Positions 18,279-31,580 of a DNA stretch of 64,000 nucleotides are shown in pieces (position 1 is the stretch's first letter; every line of letters starts with the position of its first letter). A program made the translations under genes and the position numbers. Below the pieces are notes generated by a model. The model was not told the DNA's origin and did no database searches. It worked only from the letters and a program-made list of their open reading frames with translations. Source of the stretch: Malikia spinosa (GTDB lineage: Bacteria; Pseudomonadota; Gammaproteobacteria; Burkholderiales; Burkholderiaceae_C). Location of the stretch: assembly GCF_002980625.1 (NCBI RefSeq), contig NZ_PVLR01000001.1, forward strand, positions 1-64,000. Reading direction: 5' to 3'.

Positions 18279-18793
18279 TGACATCGTTCAAGCGCGTTTT
18301 TTCGCGTCACGCCATTGCGGCGCTGGCGCTCGGCTGTACCACTCTGGCCTCGGCGGCCGAGCTGCGCATAGGCTTCGTCAACACCGATCGCATCTTCAAG
18401 GAAGCGGCGACGGCCAAGGCCGCGCAGTCCAAGCTCGAGCAGGAATTCTCGCGCCGCGAGCGTGAGGTCGAAGGCCTGGGCACCCAGCTCAAGAGCGCCT
18501 CCGAGAAGCTCGAGAAGGACGCTCCGACCCTGTCCGACAGCCAGCGTGGCGCGCGCCAGCGTCAGCTGGTCGAGCTCGACCGCGAGTTCCAGCGCAAGCG
18601 GCGCGAATTCCAGGAAGACCTGGCGCAGCGCAAGAACGAGGAGCTGCAGCTCGTGCTCGAGCGCGCCAACCGCGTCATCAAGCAGGTTGCCGAAAGCGAG
18701 AAGTACGACCTGATCATGCAGGAAGCGGTCTACGTCAATCCCAAGCTCGACATCACTGACAAGGTGCTGAGCGGGCTCAACAACGCCAAGTGA
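18278..18793 (+). CDS. skp: Periplasmic OMP chaperone Skp/OmpH family
   Basis: A 171-residue exported protein: signal peptide ending in ASAA near residue 26, then a short beta core ([15 protein letters not shown]) and a long charged coiled coil (~50-125) forming the tentacle arms, returning to a conserved C-terminal strand ([22 protein letters not shown]). Skp trimers hold unfolded outer-membrane proteins in the periplasm before delivery to BamA. The ATG shares its A with the bamA TGA, implying translational coupling. Confidence 0.93.
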   Translation: MTSFKRVFSRHAIAALALGCTTLASAAELRIGFVNTDRIFKEAATAKAAQSKLEQEFSRREREVEGLGTQLKSASEKLEKDAPTLSDSQRGARQRQLVELDREFQRKRREFQEDLAQRKNEELQLVLERANRVIKQVAESEKYDLIMQEAVYVNPKLDITDKVLSGLNNAK

Positions 18794-18803
18794 TGGCCAG
18801 GCC

Positions 18804-19838
18804 GTGAGCGCCACGCTGGCCGAAATCTGCGCCGCCCTGGGCGGCGTTTTACATGGTGAGCCGGGCTTGTCGATCGACCGCCTGGCCTCGCTAGAGACCG
18901 CCGAGGCGGACTCGCTGTCCTTCGTCGCGCAGGCGCGCTATGCGTCGCAGATCGCAAGCACGCGTGCCGGCGCGCTGATCGTGCCGCCCGCGCTGCTGGA
19001 GCCGGCGCGCGCGCGCGGCGCTTGCATCGAGACGCCGGACGCCTACCTCTATTTCGCGCGCCTGACGCAATGGTGGAAGGCCAGGCGTGAGGCGGCCGAA
19101 CAGGCCGATGCCGGCCCTGCGATTCACCCGAGCGCGCTGATTGATCCCACGGCGCGGTTGGGCGAAGGCGTGACGGTCGGGGCTTTTGCCGTGATCGAGG
19201 CCGGCGTGGTGGTGGAGCAGGGCGCGCGCATCGGCGCGCATTGCGTGCTCGAGCGCCGCGCCCAGGTCGGCGCGCGCACCCGTCTGAGCCCGCGCGTGAC
19301 GCTGGGCCATGACTGCCGCATCGGTGCCGATGGCATCGTGCATGGTGGGGTCGTGATCGGCGCTGACGGTTTCGGCTTCGCGTTGCACCAGGGCGAGTGG
19401 ATCAAGATCGAGCAGCTCGGTGCGGTGCGCATCGGCGACCGGGTCGAGATCGGCGCCAACAGCTGCATCGACCGCGGCGCGCTCGAGGACACCGTGCTCG
19501 AGGACGGCGTCAAGCTCGACAACCTGATCCAGATCGGGCACAACGTGCAGGTGGGCCGCAACACGGCCATGGCGGGTTGCGCTGGCGTTGCCGGCAGCGC
19601 CAGGATCGGTGCCAACTGCACGGTCGGCGGCGGCGCCGTCGTGCTCGGTCATCTGACGCTGGCGGACGGCGTGCATATCTCGGCCGCCTCGGTCGTGATG
19701 CGCTCGATCCATCAGCCCGGCCAGTACAGCGGCGTGTTCCCGATCGACGACAACCGCTCCTGGGAAAAGAACGCGGCCACGCTCAGGCAACTCCACAGCC
19801 TGCGCGACCGCATCAAAGCATTGGAAAAGACATCATGA
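18804..19838 (+). CDS. lpxD: UDP-3-O-(3-hydroxyacyl)glucosamine N-acyltransferase
   Basis: A 344-residue acyltransferase adding the second 3-hydroxyacyl chain in lipid A synthesis. An N-terminal uridine-binding domain (~1-100) precedes a left-handed parallel beta-helix of hexapeptide repeats (~110-300), with the catalytic-histidine region [17 protein letters not shown]. The start is a GTG at 18804. It follows skp by 10 bp and overlaps fabZ by 4 bp (ATGA). Confidence 0.96.
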   Translation: MSATLAEICAALGGVLHGEPGLSIDRLASLETAEADSLSFVAQARYASQIASTRAGALIVPPALLEPARARGACIETPDAYLYFARLTQWWKARREAAEQADAGPAIHPSALIDPTARLGEGVTVGAFAVIEAGVVVEQGARIGAHCVLERRAQVGARTRLSPRVTLGHDCRIGADGIVHGGVVIGADGFGFALHQGEWIKIEQLGAVRIGDRVEIGANSCIDRGALEDTVLEDGVKLDNLIQIGHNVQVGRNTAMAGCAGVAGSARIGANCTVGGGAVVLGHLTLADGVHISAASVVMRSIHQPGQYSGVFPIDDNRSWEKNAATLRQLHSLRDRIKALEKTS

Positions 19839-20275
19839 TGGACATCCACCAGATCCTCAAGCAACTCCCGCATCGCTATCCCTTCCTGCTCGTTGACCGC
19901 GTGCTCGAGATAGAAAAGGGCAAGTCCATCAAGGCGCTCAAGAACGTCAGCGTCAACGAGCCGCAGTTCACCGGCCATTTCCCGCACCGTCCGGTGTTTC
20001 CGGGCGTGCTGCAGCTCGAAGCCCTGGCCCAGGCCGCCGCGCTGCTGGCCTTCGACACCCTGGGCACCTCGCCCGACGACAACACGGTCTACTACTTCGC
20101 CGGCATCGATGGCGCGCGCTTCAAGCGTCCGGTCGAGCCGGGCGACCAGCTGATCCTCGAGGTCTCGCTCGAGCGCATGAAGGCCGGCATGTTCAAGTTC
20201 AAGGCCGTCAGCCGCGTCGATGGCGTGATCGCCTGCGAGGCCGATCTGATGTGCGCCATGCGCAAGATCGCCTGA
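19835..20275 (+). CDS. fabZ: (3R)-hydroxyacyl-ACP dehydratase FabZ
   Basis: A 146-residue hot-dog-fold dehydratase of fatty acid elongation. [11 protein letters not shown] and [20 protein letters not shown] carry the catalytic H48 and E62 with the usual 14-residue spacing. The start ATG 19835 forms an ATGA overlap with the lpxD stop; the next codon is also ATG. The open frame extends upstream but that part is an lpxD shadow. FabZ competes with LpxA for the hydroxyacyl-ACP pool, so its place between lpxD and lpxA is functionally sensible. Confidence 0.97.
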   Translation: MMDIHQILKQLPHRYPFLLVDRVLEIEKGKSIKALKNVSVNEPQFTGHFPHRPVFPGVLQLEALAQAAALLAFDTLGTSPDDNTVYYFAGIDGARFKRPVEPGDQLILEVSLERMKAGMFKFKAVSRVDGVIACEADLMCAMRKIA

Positions 20276-20288
20276 ACCGGGTGCACGC

Positions 20289-21083
20289 GTGAGCAACATC
20301 CACCCCAGCGCTGTGGTCGACCCGGCAGCCGAGCTCGACAGCTCGGTCACGGTCGGCCCCTACACGGTGATCGGTCCGCATGTCCGGATAGACGCCGGCA
20401 CATCAATAGGTCCGCATTGCGTGATCGAGGGTCACACGACCATTGGTCGCGACAACCGGATTTTCCAGTTCACCTCGCTGGGCGCGATCAACCAGGACAA
20501 GAAGTACGCGGGCGAGCCCTGCGAACTGCTCATCGGTGACCGCAACACCATCCGCGAGTTCAGCACCTACCATATCGGCACGGTGCAAGGCGGTGGCGTG
20601 ACCCGTCTGGGTAACGACAACTGGATGATGGCCTACACCCACCTGGCGCATGACTGCCTGGTGGGCAACCACACCATCTTCGCCAACAACGCGCAGATCG
20701 CGGGCCATGTGGTGGTCGGTGACTGGGTGATCCTGGGCGCCTACACCTGCGTGCACCAGTTCGTGCGCATCGGCGCCCACGGCATGACCGGCATGGGCAC
20801 GGTGCTGCTGGCCGACCAGCCGCCGTTCGTGATGAGCGAAGGGCATCCGGCCGCCGCGCGCTCGATGAATTTCGAGGGCCTGCGCCGACGCGGCTTCAGC
20901 GCCGCACGCATTGCCGCCGTCAAGGCCATGCACAAGGCGCTGTATCGCGACAACCTGACGCTGGAGCAGGCCAAGGAGCGCATGACCGAGTTGCCGCAGC
21001 GCTTCGAGGGCTGCGAGGCCGATGTGCAGCTGATGCAGGTCTTCCTCGGTGGTCTGTCGGCGCAGCGCGGAATCGTGCGCTGA
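20289..21083 (+). CDS. lpxA: UDP-N-acetylglucosamine acyltransferase
   Basis: A 264-residue first enzyme of lipid A synthesis, transferring 3-hydroxyacyl from ACP to UDP-GlcNAc. Left-handed beta-helix hexapeptide repeats fill residues ~1-190, with the conserved [21 protein letters not shown] segment containing the catalytic histidine; a helical C terminus follows. The start is GTG 20289. The stop TGA shares its A with the lpxB ATG. Confidence 0.97.
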   Translation: MSNIHPSAVVDPAAELDSSVTVGPYTVIGPHVRIDAGTSIGPHCVIEGHTTIGRDNRIFQFTSLGAINQDKKYAGEPCELLIGDRNTIREFSTYHIGTVQGGGVTRLGNDNWMMAYTHLAHDCLVGNHTIFANNAQIAGHVVVGDWVILGAYTCVHQFVRIGAHGMTGMGTVLLADQPPFVMSEGHPAAARSMNFEGLRRRGFSAARIAAVKAMHKALYRDNLTLEQAKERMTELPQRFEGCEADVQLMQVFLGGLSAQRGIVR

Positions 21084-22246
21084 TGGCGGCGGATCTGAGT
21101 GCTGCCACCGTCGCCCTGGTGGCCGGTGAAGCGTCCGGTGACCTGCTCGCAGCCCAGCTGCTGCGCGGGCTGCAGGCGCGCTGGCCGGGCCTGCAGGCGG
21201 TCGGCATCGGCGGGCCGCAGCTGGAAGCAGCCGGTTTCACCGCCTGGTGGCCGAGCGAGAAGCTGGCCGTGCGCGGCTATGTCGAGGTGCTGCGCCACTA
21301 CCGCGAAATCGTCGGCATCCGCCGCCAGCTAAAAAACAGGCTGCTGGCCGACCAGCCGCGCTTGTTCATCGGCGTCGATGCGCCCGACTTCAACCTCGAC
21401 CTGGAAGGCGATCTGCGCGCCGCGGGCGTCAAGACGGTGCATTTCGTCGCGCCCGCGGTCTGGGCCTGGCGGCCTGAGCGGGTCGAGCAGATCCGCCGCT
21501 GCGTCGACCATGTGCTGTGCATCTTCCCGTTCGAGCCCGAGCTGCTGGCGCGCCACGGCATTGCCGCCACCTATGTCGGCCATCCGCTGGCGCCGCTGAT
21601 TGCGCTCGAGCCGGATCAGGCCAAGGCGCGCCTCGAGCTGGGCCTGGCGCCGGATGCGCGCGTGGTCGCGCTGCTGCCGGGCAGCCGCAGTGCCGAGATC
21701 GAGCATCTGCTGCCGCGTTTCCTGCAGGCCGCGCGCCTGATGCTGCGCGAGCAGCCCGGGCTGCGCTTCGTGCTGCCGGCGGTGCCGGCGCAGTTCGCGC
21801 GCATCGAACAGCTGGCCGCGCGCGCGGGCCTGGGCGCGGCGCTGCAGCTCACGCGCGGCGGCTCGCATGCGGCGCTGGCCGCCTGTGACGTCACGCTGAT
21901 CGCCAGCGGCACTGCGACGCTGGAGGCCGCGCTGTTCAAGCGTCCGATGGTGATCGCCTACCACATGAACTGGTTGTCCTGGAAGCTGCATCAGCGCAAG
22001 ATGCTGCAGCCCTGGGTCGGCCTGCCCAATATCCTGGCCGGCGAGTTCCTGGTGCCCGAACTGCTGCAGCAGGCCGCCACGCCGGCCGCGCTGGCACGCG
22101 AGACACTGGCCTGGCTCGCCGATGACCAGGCGACGCAGGCCAGGCGCGAGGCGCTGCGCCAGCGCTTTGTCAGCCTGCACCGCGAGCTCAGCCGCGACAC
22201 GGTTCGACTGGCCAGCGATGCGATCGAGCAAGTCCTTGCCGCTTGA
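21083..22246 (+). CDS. lpxB: Lipid-A-disaccharide synthase
   Basis: A 387-residue GT19 glycosyltransferase joining UDP-diacyl-GlcN and lipid [22 protein letters not shown] at the N terminus, [14 protein letters not shown] and [15 protein letters not shown] in the middle, and [22 protein letters not shown] in the C-terminal half are family signatures. It starts at the ATG overlapping the lpxA stop and overlaps rnhB by 29 bp, completing the lpxD-fabZ-lpxA-lpxB block. Confidence 0.97.
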   Translation: MAADLSAATVALVAGEASGDLLAAQLLRGLQARWPGLQAVGIGGPQLEAAGFTAWWPSEKLAVRGYVEVLRHYREIVGIRRQLKNRLLADQPRLFIGVDAPDFNLDLEGDLRAAGVKTVHFVAPAVWAWRPERVEQIRRCVDHVLCIFPFEPELLARHGIAATYVGHPLAPLIALEPDQAKARLELGLAPDARVVALLPGSRSAEIEHLLPRFLQAARLMLREQPGLRFVLPAVPAQFARIEQLAARAGLGAALQLTRGGSHAALAACDVTLIASGTATLEAALFKRPMVIAYHMNWLSWKLHQRKMLQPWVGLPNILAGEFLVPELLQQAATPAALARETLAWLADDQATQARREALRQRFVSLHRELSRDTVRLASDAIEQVLAA

Positions 22247-22889
22247 GCAGGTCGCCTTCGACTGGGAGACGCCCGCGCTGGTCGCCGGCGTGGACGAGGC
22301 CGGCCGTGGCCCGCTGGCCGGGCCGGTGGTCGCTGCGGCCGTGATCCTGGACGAGCGCCAGCCGATCGCCGGGCTGGCCGACTCCAAGAAGCTCAGCGCG
22401 GCGCGGCGCGAGGCGCTCTACGACGAGATCCGGGCCAAGGCGCTGTGCTGCTGCGTGGCGCAGGCCAGCGTCGAGGAGATCGACCGCCTCAACATCCTGC
22501 AGGCGACCCTGCTGGCAATGCAGCGTGCGGTCGCCGGCCTGCGCCTCAAGCCCGGCCTGGTGCTGGTCGACGGCAACCGGCTGCCGCTGCTCGAGATGCG
22601 GGCCGAGGCCATCGTCAAGGGCGACGCCAAGGTGGCAGCGATCTCGGCCGCCTCCATCCTGGCCAAGGTCACGCGCGACCGCGGCCTGGAGCTGCTCGAC
22701 CAGCACTATCCGCAGTACGGCTTCGCCCGCCACAAGGGCTACGGCACCGCCGAGCACCTGCAGGCGCTGCGCCTGCATGGTCCCTGTCCCGAGCATCGCC
22801 GCAGCTTTGCCCCCGTGGCCCAGGCCGAGCGCAGTCCGCTCGGCATCAATCCCTTTCACGCCGTGGCGATTGCCACGCTGATCACATGA
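22218..22889 (+). CDS. rnhB: Ribonuclease HII
   Basis: A 223-residue RNase HII that incises DNA at embedded ribonucleotides. The motif [22 protein letters not shown] carries the first catalytic Asp-Glu pair; LVDGNRLP and [28 protein letters not shown] hold the remaining acidic and substrate residues. The proposed ATG 22218 lies inside the lpxB 3' end; longer in-frame starts give a basic low-complexity N terminus that looks like a shadow. The stop overlaps the next gene by ATGA. Confidence 0.93.
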   Translation: MRSSKSLPLEQVAFDWETPALVAGVDEAGRGPLAGPVVAAAVILDERQPIAGLADSKKLSAARREALYDEIRAKALCCCVAQASVEEIDRLNILQATLLAMQRAVAGLRLKPGLVLVDGNRLPLLEMRAEAIVKGDAKVAAISAASILAKVTRDRGLELLDQHYPQYGFARHKGYGTAEHLQALRLHGPCPEHRRSFAPVAQAERSPLGINPFHAVAIATLIT

Positions 22890-23653
22890 ACCCCGAGATC
22901 ATCAGCTCGCGCGACAACGCGTGGGTCAAGAAGTTGCGTGCGCTGGCACAGGATGGCGCGGCCTACCGCAAGCTGGGCCAGGTCTGGCTCGAGGGCGATC
23001 ATCTGTGTCGCGCCTTGCTCGCGCGCGGCCTGCAGCCGCAGGCGGTGGTGCTGGCTCAGTCGGCGCAGGTCCAGGTGGCGCAATGGGGACTTGATCCGTC
23101 GGTGCGGCGCGTGGTGCTGGCTGACGGCCTGATGGCGCAGATCAGCTCGCTCGAGTCGCCGGCCGCGATGGGCTTCGTCCATGCGCTGCCCGCGGCCACG
23201 CCGCTCGAGCCGCAGCTGCCCAGTGTCGTGCTCGACCGGCTGCAGGACCCGGGCAATGTCGGCTCGATCCTGCGCAGCGCCGCGGCGATGGGCTTCAAGC
23301 AGGTGCTGGCGCTCAAGGGCACGGCGGCGCTGTGGTCGCCCAAGGTGCTGCGCGCCGGCATGGGGGCGCATTTTGCGCTGCAGCTGCGCGAGGGCCTGTC
23401 CGAGGCGGACCTTGAGGCGCTGCGGGTGCCGCTGCTGGCGACCAGCCCGCATCGGGGCGAATTCCTGCACCGCGCCGAGCTGCCCTGGCCCTGCGCCTGG
23501 CTGCTCGGCCATGAAGGGCAGGGCGTCAGTGATGCACTGCTGGCGCGCGCCGCCATGACGCTGCGCATCGTGCAGCCCGGCGGCGAGGAGTCGCTCAACG
23601 CGGCGGCAGCGGCGGCGGTCTGCCTGCACGCCAGCGCGGCCCGCATCGCCTGA
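22886..23653 (+). CDS. TrmH/SpoU-family RNA 2'-O-methyltransferase
   Basis: A 255-residue SPOUT methyltransferase. An N-terminal L30e-like substrate domain (~1-100) is followed by the knotted SAM domain with motif 1 [22 protein letters not shown], motif 2 [14 protein letters not shown] and motif 3 [18 protein letters not shown]. It probably methylates a guanosine in 23S rRNA or a tRNA; the exact site cannot be read from the sequence. The ATGA overlap with rnhB makes it the last gene of the array. About 60 bp later the carA promoter begins. Confidence 0.88.
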   Translation: MNPEIISSRDNAWVKKLRALAQDGAAYRKLGQVWLEGDHLCRALLARGLQPQAVVLAQSAQVQVAQWGLDPSVRRVVLADGLMAQISSLESPAAMGFVHALPAATPLEPQLPSVVLDRLQDPGNVGSILRSAAAMGFKQVLALKGTAALWSPKVLRAGMGAHFALQLREGLSEADLEALRVPLLATSPHRGEFLHRAELPWPCAWLLGHEGQGVSDALLARAAMTLRIVQPGGEESLNAAAAAAVCLHASAARIA

Positions 23654-23714
23654 GGGCGGCGGCTGGCAGCTGACAGCCAGCTGTCATGATGATCTGCTAA
23701 GACTTTTCCTGGCC

Positions 23715-23743
23715 TGGTTCAATCCATGGCCCCGGGGTATAAT
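23715..23743 (+). promoter_or_regulatory. Promoter of the carAB operon
   Basis: A perfect TATAAT lies at 23738-23743, 110 bp before the carA start. The -35 region with 17-bp spacing is TGGTTC (23715-23720), a poor match, so an activator or upstream element may assist. Transcription should begin near 23750, giving a ~100-nt leader. Confidence 0.6.
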
Positions 23744-23774
23744 CGTCAGGTTTACCCTAACCTCGCGCACCTAT

Positions 23775-23790
23775 CGGCAAGTCCTTGCCG
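23775..23790 (+). other. Small hairpin in the carA leader
   Basis: CGGCAA and TTGCCG form a perfect 6-bp stem with a GTCC loop in the presumed carA 5' leader. No U tract follows and no antiterminator partner is obvious, so it is recorded only as structure. Confidence 0.35.
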
Positions 23791-23853
23791 GCCTCCCTGG
23801 AAAAGACGTCGTTGCACTCCCCGGGCATAGGTGCGTCCAAACTGGAGAATCCC

Positions 23854-25021
23854 GTGTTTACCGTCCCAGCAAAAGCCATCCTCGCGCTCGCAGACGGCAC
23901 GGTCTTTATAGGCGCCTCCATCGGCGCCACCGGCCAGACCGTCGGTGAAGTGGTGTTCAACACCTCGATCACCGGCTATCAGGAAATCCTCACCGACCCC
24001 AGCTACCGCCAGCAGATCGTGACCCTCACGTATCCGCATATCGGCAACTACGGTGTCAACGAGGAAGACGTGGAGGCCAATGCCGTCCACGCCGCCGGCC
24101 TGATCATCAAAGACCTGCCCCTGCTCTCGTCCAATTTCCGCCAGACGCTGACCCTGGGCGACTACCTCAAGCGTGAAGGTACGGTGGCGATTGCCGACAT
24201 CGATACCCGCAAGCTGACCCGCATCCTGCGCGAGAAGGGTGCCCAGAACGGCGCCATCATCGGTCTCGAAGCCGGTGTCGAGGTGACCGACGCGCTCAAG
24301 GCCCAGGCCGTGGCCGCGGCCCAGGCCGCCCCCAACATGAAGGGCCAGGACCTGGCCCAGGTCGTGACCACGCCGCAGCCCTATGTCTGGACCCAGACCG
24401 AGTGGAAGCTCGCGCGTGAAGACGGCACCCCGGGCTACGGCGAGCAGACCGCACCCCGTTTCCATGTGGTGGCCTATGACTTCGGCGTCAAGCTCAACAT
24501 CCTGCGCATGCTGGCCTCGCGCGGCTGCAAGGTGACCGTGGTGCCGGCCAAGACGCCGGCAGCCGAAGTGCTCAAGCACAATCCGGACGGCATCTTCCTG
24601 TCCAACGGCCCGGGCGACCCGCAGCCCTGCGACTACGCGATTGCTGCCACGCAAGAGCTGATCGAGACCGGCATCCCGCTGTTCGGCATCTGCCTGGGAC
24701 ACCAGATCATGGCGCTGGCCTCGGGTGCCAAGACCTTCAAGATGGTCAACAGCCACCATGGCGCCAACCATCCGGTCAAGGACCTCGACACCGGTCGCGT
24801 CAGCATCACGAGCCAGAACCACGGTTTCGCCGTGGAAATGGATTCGCTGCCGGCCAACCTGCGCCCGACCCACATCAGCCTGTTTGACGGCACGCTGCAG
24901 GGCCTGGAGCGCACCGACCGCCCGGCCTTCTGCTTCCAGGGTCACCCGGAAGCCTCGCCCGGTCCGCACGACATCGCCTACCTGTTCGACCGCTTCACGG
25001 CACTGATGGAGCAACACAAAA

Positions 25022-25029
<8 letters not shown>
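23854..25029 (+). CDS. carA: Carbamoyl-phosphate synthase small (glutaminase) subunit
   Basis: A 391-residue subunit that hydrolyses glutamine and passes ammonia to CarB for carbamoyl phosphate used in arginine and pyrimidine synthesis. The GTG at 23854 is chosen because GGAG stands 7 bp upstream and the N terminus ([17 protein letters not shown]) matches the family. The class I glutaminase triad lies in [15 protein letters not shown] (Cys nucleophile) and [15 protein letters not shown] (His, Glu). The stop overlaps carB by 8 bp. Confidence 0.97.
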
Positions 25030-28279
<3,250 letters not shown>

Positions 28280-28300
28280 TCCGGCGTCAGCCCCTCTGAG

Positions 28301-28337
28301 AAACCCCCCAGCCTGGAAACGGGCTGGGGGGTTTTTT
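28301..28337 (+). terminator. Strong intrinsic terminator after carB
   Basis: AAACCCCCCAGCC (28301-28313) pairs perfectly with GGCTGGGGGGTTT (28322-28334) around an 8-nt loop and runs into six Ts. It lies 21 bp after the carB stop and isolates the carAB unit from the glycosidase gene downstream. Confidence 0.92.
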
Positions 28338-28419
28338 CATGACTGCTCGCGGGATGTATCGGTTGCGGCAACAGGGAATTCGTATTGAAGAGGTAACTCC
28401 AGTTGCTAGGGTTTACCGC

Positions 28420-28467
28420 ATGACGTCATCAATCTCCTCGTTGACAGAATTTGTCGCTCGCTAGAAC
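28420..28467 (+). promoter_or_regulatory. Candidate promoter/operator region of the GH3 gene
   Basis: The 223-bp gap before the glycosidase contains a perfect palindrome ATGACGTCAT (28420-28429), a consensus -35 TTGACA (28441-28446) overlapping a small GACA-N5-TGTC dyad, and TAGAAC (28462-28467) at a short 15-bp spacing. The short spacer makes promoter function uncertain. The rest of the gap shows nothing recognisable. Confidence 0.35.
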
Positions 28468-28560
28468 CCGTTTCCTCCTGCCTGGTGAGAGTGATCCAAG
28501 GCACTCCGGCGCAGTCCGGAACCTGAGTCGAGCGGCTCATCCTTCCAACGCATACACCTC

Positions 28561-31020
28561 ATGACCCATGACCCGATCGAATCCCTGCTCGACCAGATGA
28601 CGCTCCAGGAGCAGGTCGCCCTGCTGTCGGGCGCCGATTTCTGGACCACGGTTCCCGTTCCGCGCCTGAACGTCCCCGCCGTCAAGGTCAGCGATGGCCC
28701 CAACGGCGCGCGTGGCGGCATCTTCAAGGACGGCCCCAGCACCGCCTGCTTCCCGGTCGGGATTGCGCTGGCCGCGACCTGGAATCCTGACTTGGTGCAG
28801 CAAGCCGGCGCTGCCCTGGGCCAGGAAGCCCTGCTCAAGGGCGCGCGCGTGCTGCTGGCGCCGACCGTCAACCTGCAGCGCACGGTGTTCAACGGCCGCA
28901 ACTTCGAGTGCCATTCCGAGGACCCCTGGTTGTCGTCCGAGTTGGCCGTGGCCTATGTACGCGGGGTGCAGAGCCAGGGCGTGGCCGCCACCATCAAGCA
29001 TTTTGTCGGCAACGAGAGCGAATACCAGCGCATGACCATGAGCTCGGACATCCCCGAGCGCGCCTTGCGCGAGCTCTATCTGCTGCCCTTCGAGCGCGCG
29101 GTCAAGGAAGCCGGGGTCTGGGCCGTGATGACCTCCTACAACCGCCTGGACGGCACTTTTGCCGCCGATCACCGCCGTCTGGTGACCCAGGTGCTGCGCG
29201 AGGAGTGGGGCTTCGACGGCCTGGTCATGACCGACTGGTTTGCCGGCCACGACACGGTCCAGAGCGTGCAGGCCGGCACCGACCTGGAAATGCCCGGTCC
29301 TGCGCGCGAACGCGGCGACAAGCTGGTCCAGGCGGTCAACGAGGGTCGGTTGTCGGCCCAGGCGGTGCGCGATTGCGCCCGCCGCGTGCTGCGGCTGATG
29401 CAGCGCGTCGGCAGCTTTCAGGATCCGGTCATACCGGCCGAGCGTGCCGATGACCTGCCCGCGCACCGGGCCCTGATCCGCGAGCTCGGCGCACAAGGCT
29501 GCGTGCTGCTGAAGAACGAATGCCGCACCTTGCCGCTGGAGAAAACGCCCGGCGCCCGCGTCGCCCTGATCGGGCAAGCGGCGCGGGTGCCGCAGATCAT
29601 GGGCGGAGGCAGTGCCACCGTGAACGCCCATTACCGGATCGCGCCGATCGACGCGTTGCGCGCACAGTGGCCGCAAGCCAGCTTCACCCATTCGGTCGGG
29701 GCCGACATCCACCGCTGGGTGCCGGTGCTGCACGCGCCCGTGACCTTCGAGTATTTCGATTCGCCCGATCTCGCCGGCCCGGTGGTGCAGGTCCAGCAGG
29801 TCGACAGCACCGAGCAGATGTGGACCGAGCATAGGCCCGAGGGAGTGACCGGTCAGCATTTCTCGGCCCGTGCCAGGCTGGACTATGTGGCGCAGCAGTC
29901 CGGCTGCTACCAGTTCTCGCTGATCAGCGCCGGACGCAGTCGCGCCTTCATCAACGGCCAGCTCGCGGTCGATGCCTGGAGTGGCTGGAGCCGCGGCGAA
30001 ACCTATTTCACCTTTGGCTGCGACGAGGTCGTGCACGCGCGCGACCTGCAGGCCGGGCAGCGCTGCCAGATCACGATCGAATACAGCAGCGCCACCCCCG
30101 AGCCGATTCCGCTGCGCGCCCTGCGCTTTGGCGCGCATCGGGTCCTGGGCGAGCCGGATATCGCCGCGGCGGTGCAGGCCGCAAGCGATGCCGATCTGGC
30201 CGTGGTGTTTGCCGGCTTGAATGCCGAATGGGACAACGAAGGGCTGGACCGCAACAGCTTGGAGTTGCCGCAGCGTCAGAACGATCTGATTGCCCGCGTT
30301 GCCGCCGCCAATCCGCGCACCGTGGTGGTGTTGCAGACCGGCTCGCCGGTGACACTGCCTTGGCTGGACGCCGTGCCCGCCGTGCTGCAGGCCTGGTATC
30401 CCGGCCAGGAATGCGGCAACTCGATCGCCGACGTCCTGCTTGGCGCTGCCGAGCCCGGTGGCCGCCTGACCCAGACCTGGCCGCTGCGCGAGTCAGACAG
30501 CGTGGCATTCGGCCAGCCCCTCAATTACCCGGGACAGGACGGCCATGTGCGTTACGACGAGGGGCTGTTCATCGGCTACCGCCATTACCAGCAGCGCGGC
30601 CTGCAGACCCTGTTCCCGTTTGGCCATGGCCTGTCCTACACCGAGTTCGAGTACGGCCCGCTGCGCGGCCTGCCCAGCCGGTTCAAGGCCGGCGATTCGA
30701 TCACCGTCGAAGTACCGGTGCGCAATACCGGTCGTCGCGCCGGCCAGGCCGTGGTGCAGCTGTATGTGCAGGACGAAGCCTGCAGCGTGGCGCGCCCGCC
30801 GCGCGAACTCAAGGGCTTTGCCAAGCTCCAGCTCGAAGCCGGCGAATCGTGCCTGGTGCGCCTGACGCTGACTATGCGCGCCTTTGCCTTCTTCGACGAC
30901 CGCCGCGCCGCCTGGGTCGCCGAGGCCGGTCGCTTCCAGTTGCAAGCCGGGGTGTCGGTGGATCAGATCATGGCTGCGGCCACGGTCGAGCTTGAGGAGG
31001 ACTGGATCGAGCCTGCTTGA
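28561..31020 (+). CDS. Glycoside hydrolase family 3 beta-glucosidase with PA14-type insert
   Basis: An 819-residue GH3 enzyme. The N-terminal barrel shows DGPNGAR (~45), GRNFE (~112-116), KHF (146-148) and the nucleophile D225 in GLVMTDWFAG. The second alpha/beta domain is interrupted at ~390-530 by a PA14-like beta sandwich (RAFINGQLAVDAWSGWSRGE). The likely acid/base Glu lies in EWDNEGLDR (~565), and a fibronectin-III-like C-terminal domain follows (~700-800). The architecture resembles PA14-bearing beta-glucosidases of broad specificity. No signal peptide is seen, so it is cytoplasmic and would need imported short oligosaccharides or aryl glucosides. It lies alone between the carB terminator and greA, with no other sugar genes and no good ribosome binding site. 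Substrate is unknown. Confidence 0.9.
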   Translation: MTHDPIESLLDQMTLQEQVALLSGADFWTTVPVPRLNVPAVKVSDGPNGARGGIFKDGPSTACFPVGIALAATWNPDLVQQAGAALGQEALLKGARVLLAPTVNLQRTVFNGRNFECHSEDPWLSSELAVAYVRGVQSQGVAATIKHFVGNESEYQRMTMSSDIPERALRELYLLPFERAVKEAGVWAVMTSYNRLDGTFAADHRRLVTQVLREEWGFDGLVMTDWFAGHDTVQSVQAGTDLEMPGPARERGDKLVQAVNEGRLSAQAVRDCARRVLRLMQRVGSFQDPVIPAERADDLPAHRALIRELGAQGCVLLKNECRTLPLEKTPGARVALIGQAARVPQIMGGGSATVNAHYRIAPIDALRAQWPQASFTHSVGADIHRWVPVLHAPVTFEYFDSPDLAGPVVQVQQVDSTEQMWTEHRPEGVTGQHFSARARLDYVAQQSGCYQFSLISAGRSRAFINGQLAVDAWSGWSRGETYFTFGCDEVVHARDLQAGQRCQITIEYSSATPEPIPLRALRFGAHRVLGEPDIAAAVQAASDADLAVVFAGLNAEWDNEGLDRNSLELPQRQNDLIARVAAANPRTVVVLQTGSPVTLPWLDAVPAVLQAWYPGQECGNSIADVLLGAAEPGGRLTQTWPLRESDSVAFGQPLNYPGQDGHVRYDEGLFIGYRHYQQRGLQTLFPFGHGLSYTEFEYGPLRGLPSRFKAGDSITVEVPVRNTGRRAGQAVVQLYVQDEACSVARPPRELKGFAKLQLEAGESCLVRLTLTMRAFAFFDDRRAAWVAEAGRFQLQAGVSVDQIMAAATVELEEDWIEPA

Positions 31021-31022
31021 GG

Positions 31023-31070
31023 CATAATTCTGTCCATTGCACCGCCGACCGGCAACGATCGGCGGTTTCT
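31023..31070 (+). promoter_or_regulatory. greA promoter -10 and terminator-like leader hairpin
   Basis: CATAAT at 31023-31028 is a plausible -10 just after the GH3 stop, though no good -35 precedes it. Within about 10 nt of the implied start, ACCGCCGA (31041-31048) pairs perfectly with TCGGCGGT (31059-31066) and is followed by TTCTCTTT. This looks like a leader terminator, 23 bp before the greA start, reminiscent of the attenuated leader that yields the GraL RNAs in E. coli. Homology is not implied. Confidence 0.45.
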
Positions 31071-31092
31071 CTTTGTCTGGAGCAAAAACAAT

Positions 31093-31569
31093 ATGGCCAC
31101 CTTTCCCGTCACCAAGCGCGGCGCCGAGAAGCTCAAGGCGGAGCTGCAGCGCCTCAAGAGCGTCGAGCGTCCTGCCGTCATCACCGCGATTGCCGAGGCG
31201 CGTGCCCAGGGCGACCTGAGCGAGAACGCCGACTACGATGCCGCCAAGGAGCGCCAGGGCTTCATCGAAGGCCGCATCGCCGAGATCGAGGGCAAGCTGT
31301 CAGCGGCCCAGGTCATCGATCCGTCCGAGGTCGATGCGGGTGGTCGCGTGGTGTTCGGCGCCACCGTCGAGCTCGAGGACGAGGCCAGCGGCGACGCCGT
31401 GACCTACCAGATCGTTGGCGAGGACGAGGCCGACATCAAGCTGGGCCTGATCAACATCTCGAGCCCGATCGCGCGCGCACTGATCGGCAAGGAAGAGGGC
31501 GACACGGCCCAGGTCCAGGCCCCGGGCGGCGTCAAGCGCTTCGAGATCGTCGCGGTCCGCTACGCCTGA
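31093..31569 (+). CDS. greA: Transcription elongation factor GreA
   Basis: A 158-residue factor that enters the RNA polymerase secondary channel and stimulates cleavage of backtracked transcripts. The N-terminal coiled coil carries the tip acidic residues in the [13 protein letters not shown] segment (~41-53). The C-terminal FKBP-like domain contains [18 protein letters not shown] precedes the ATG. A small membrane-protein gene follows after 11 bp. carB-greA adjacency is frequent in related bacteria, but here a glycosidase separates them. Confidence 0.97.
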   Translation: MATFPVTKRGAEKLKAELQRLKSVERPAVITAIAEARAQGDLSENADYDAAKERQGFIEGRIAEIEGKLSAAQVIDPSEVDAGGRVVFGATVELEDEASGDAVTYQIVGEDEADIKLGLINISSPIARALIGKEEGDTAQVQAPGGVKRFEIVAVRYA

Positions 31570-31580
31570 TTCCGGCCACC

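Noticed and set aside
15207-18284. 1025-codon minus-strand open frame opposite bamA and rseP
   Set aside because: Same antisense-shadow composition; bamA and rseP are certain on the plus strand.
28301-28337. Stem-loop after carB as part of a transposon end
   Set aside because: It is a classical intrinsic terminator with a T run, without target duplication or transposase nearby.
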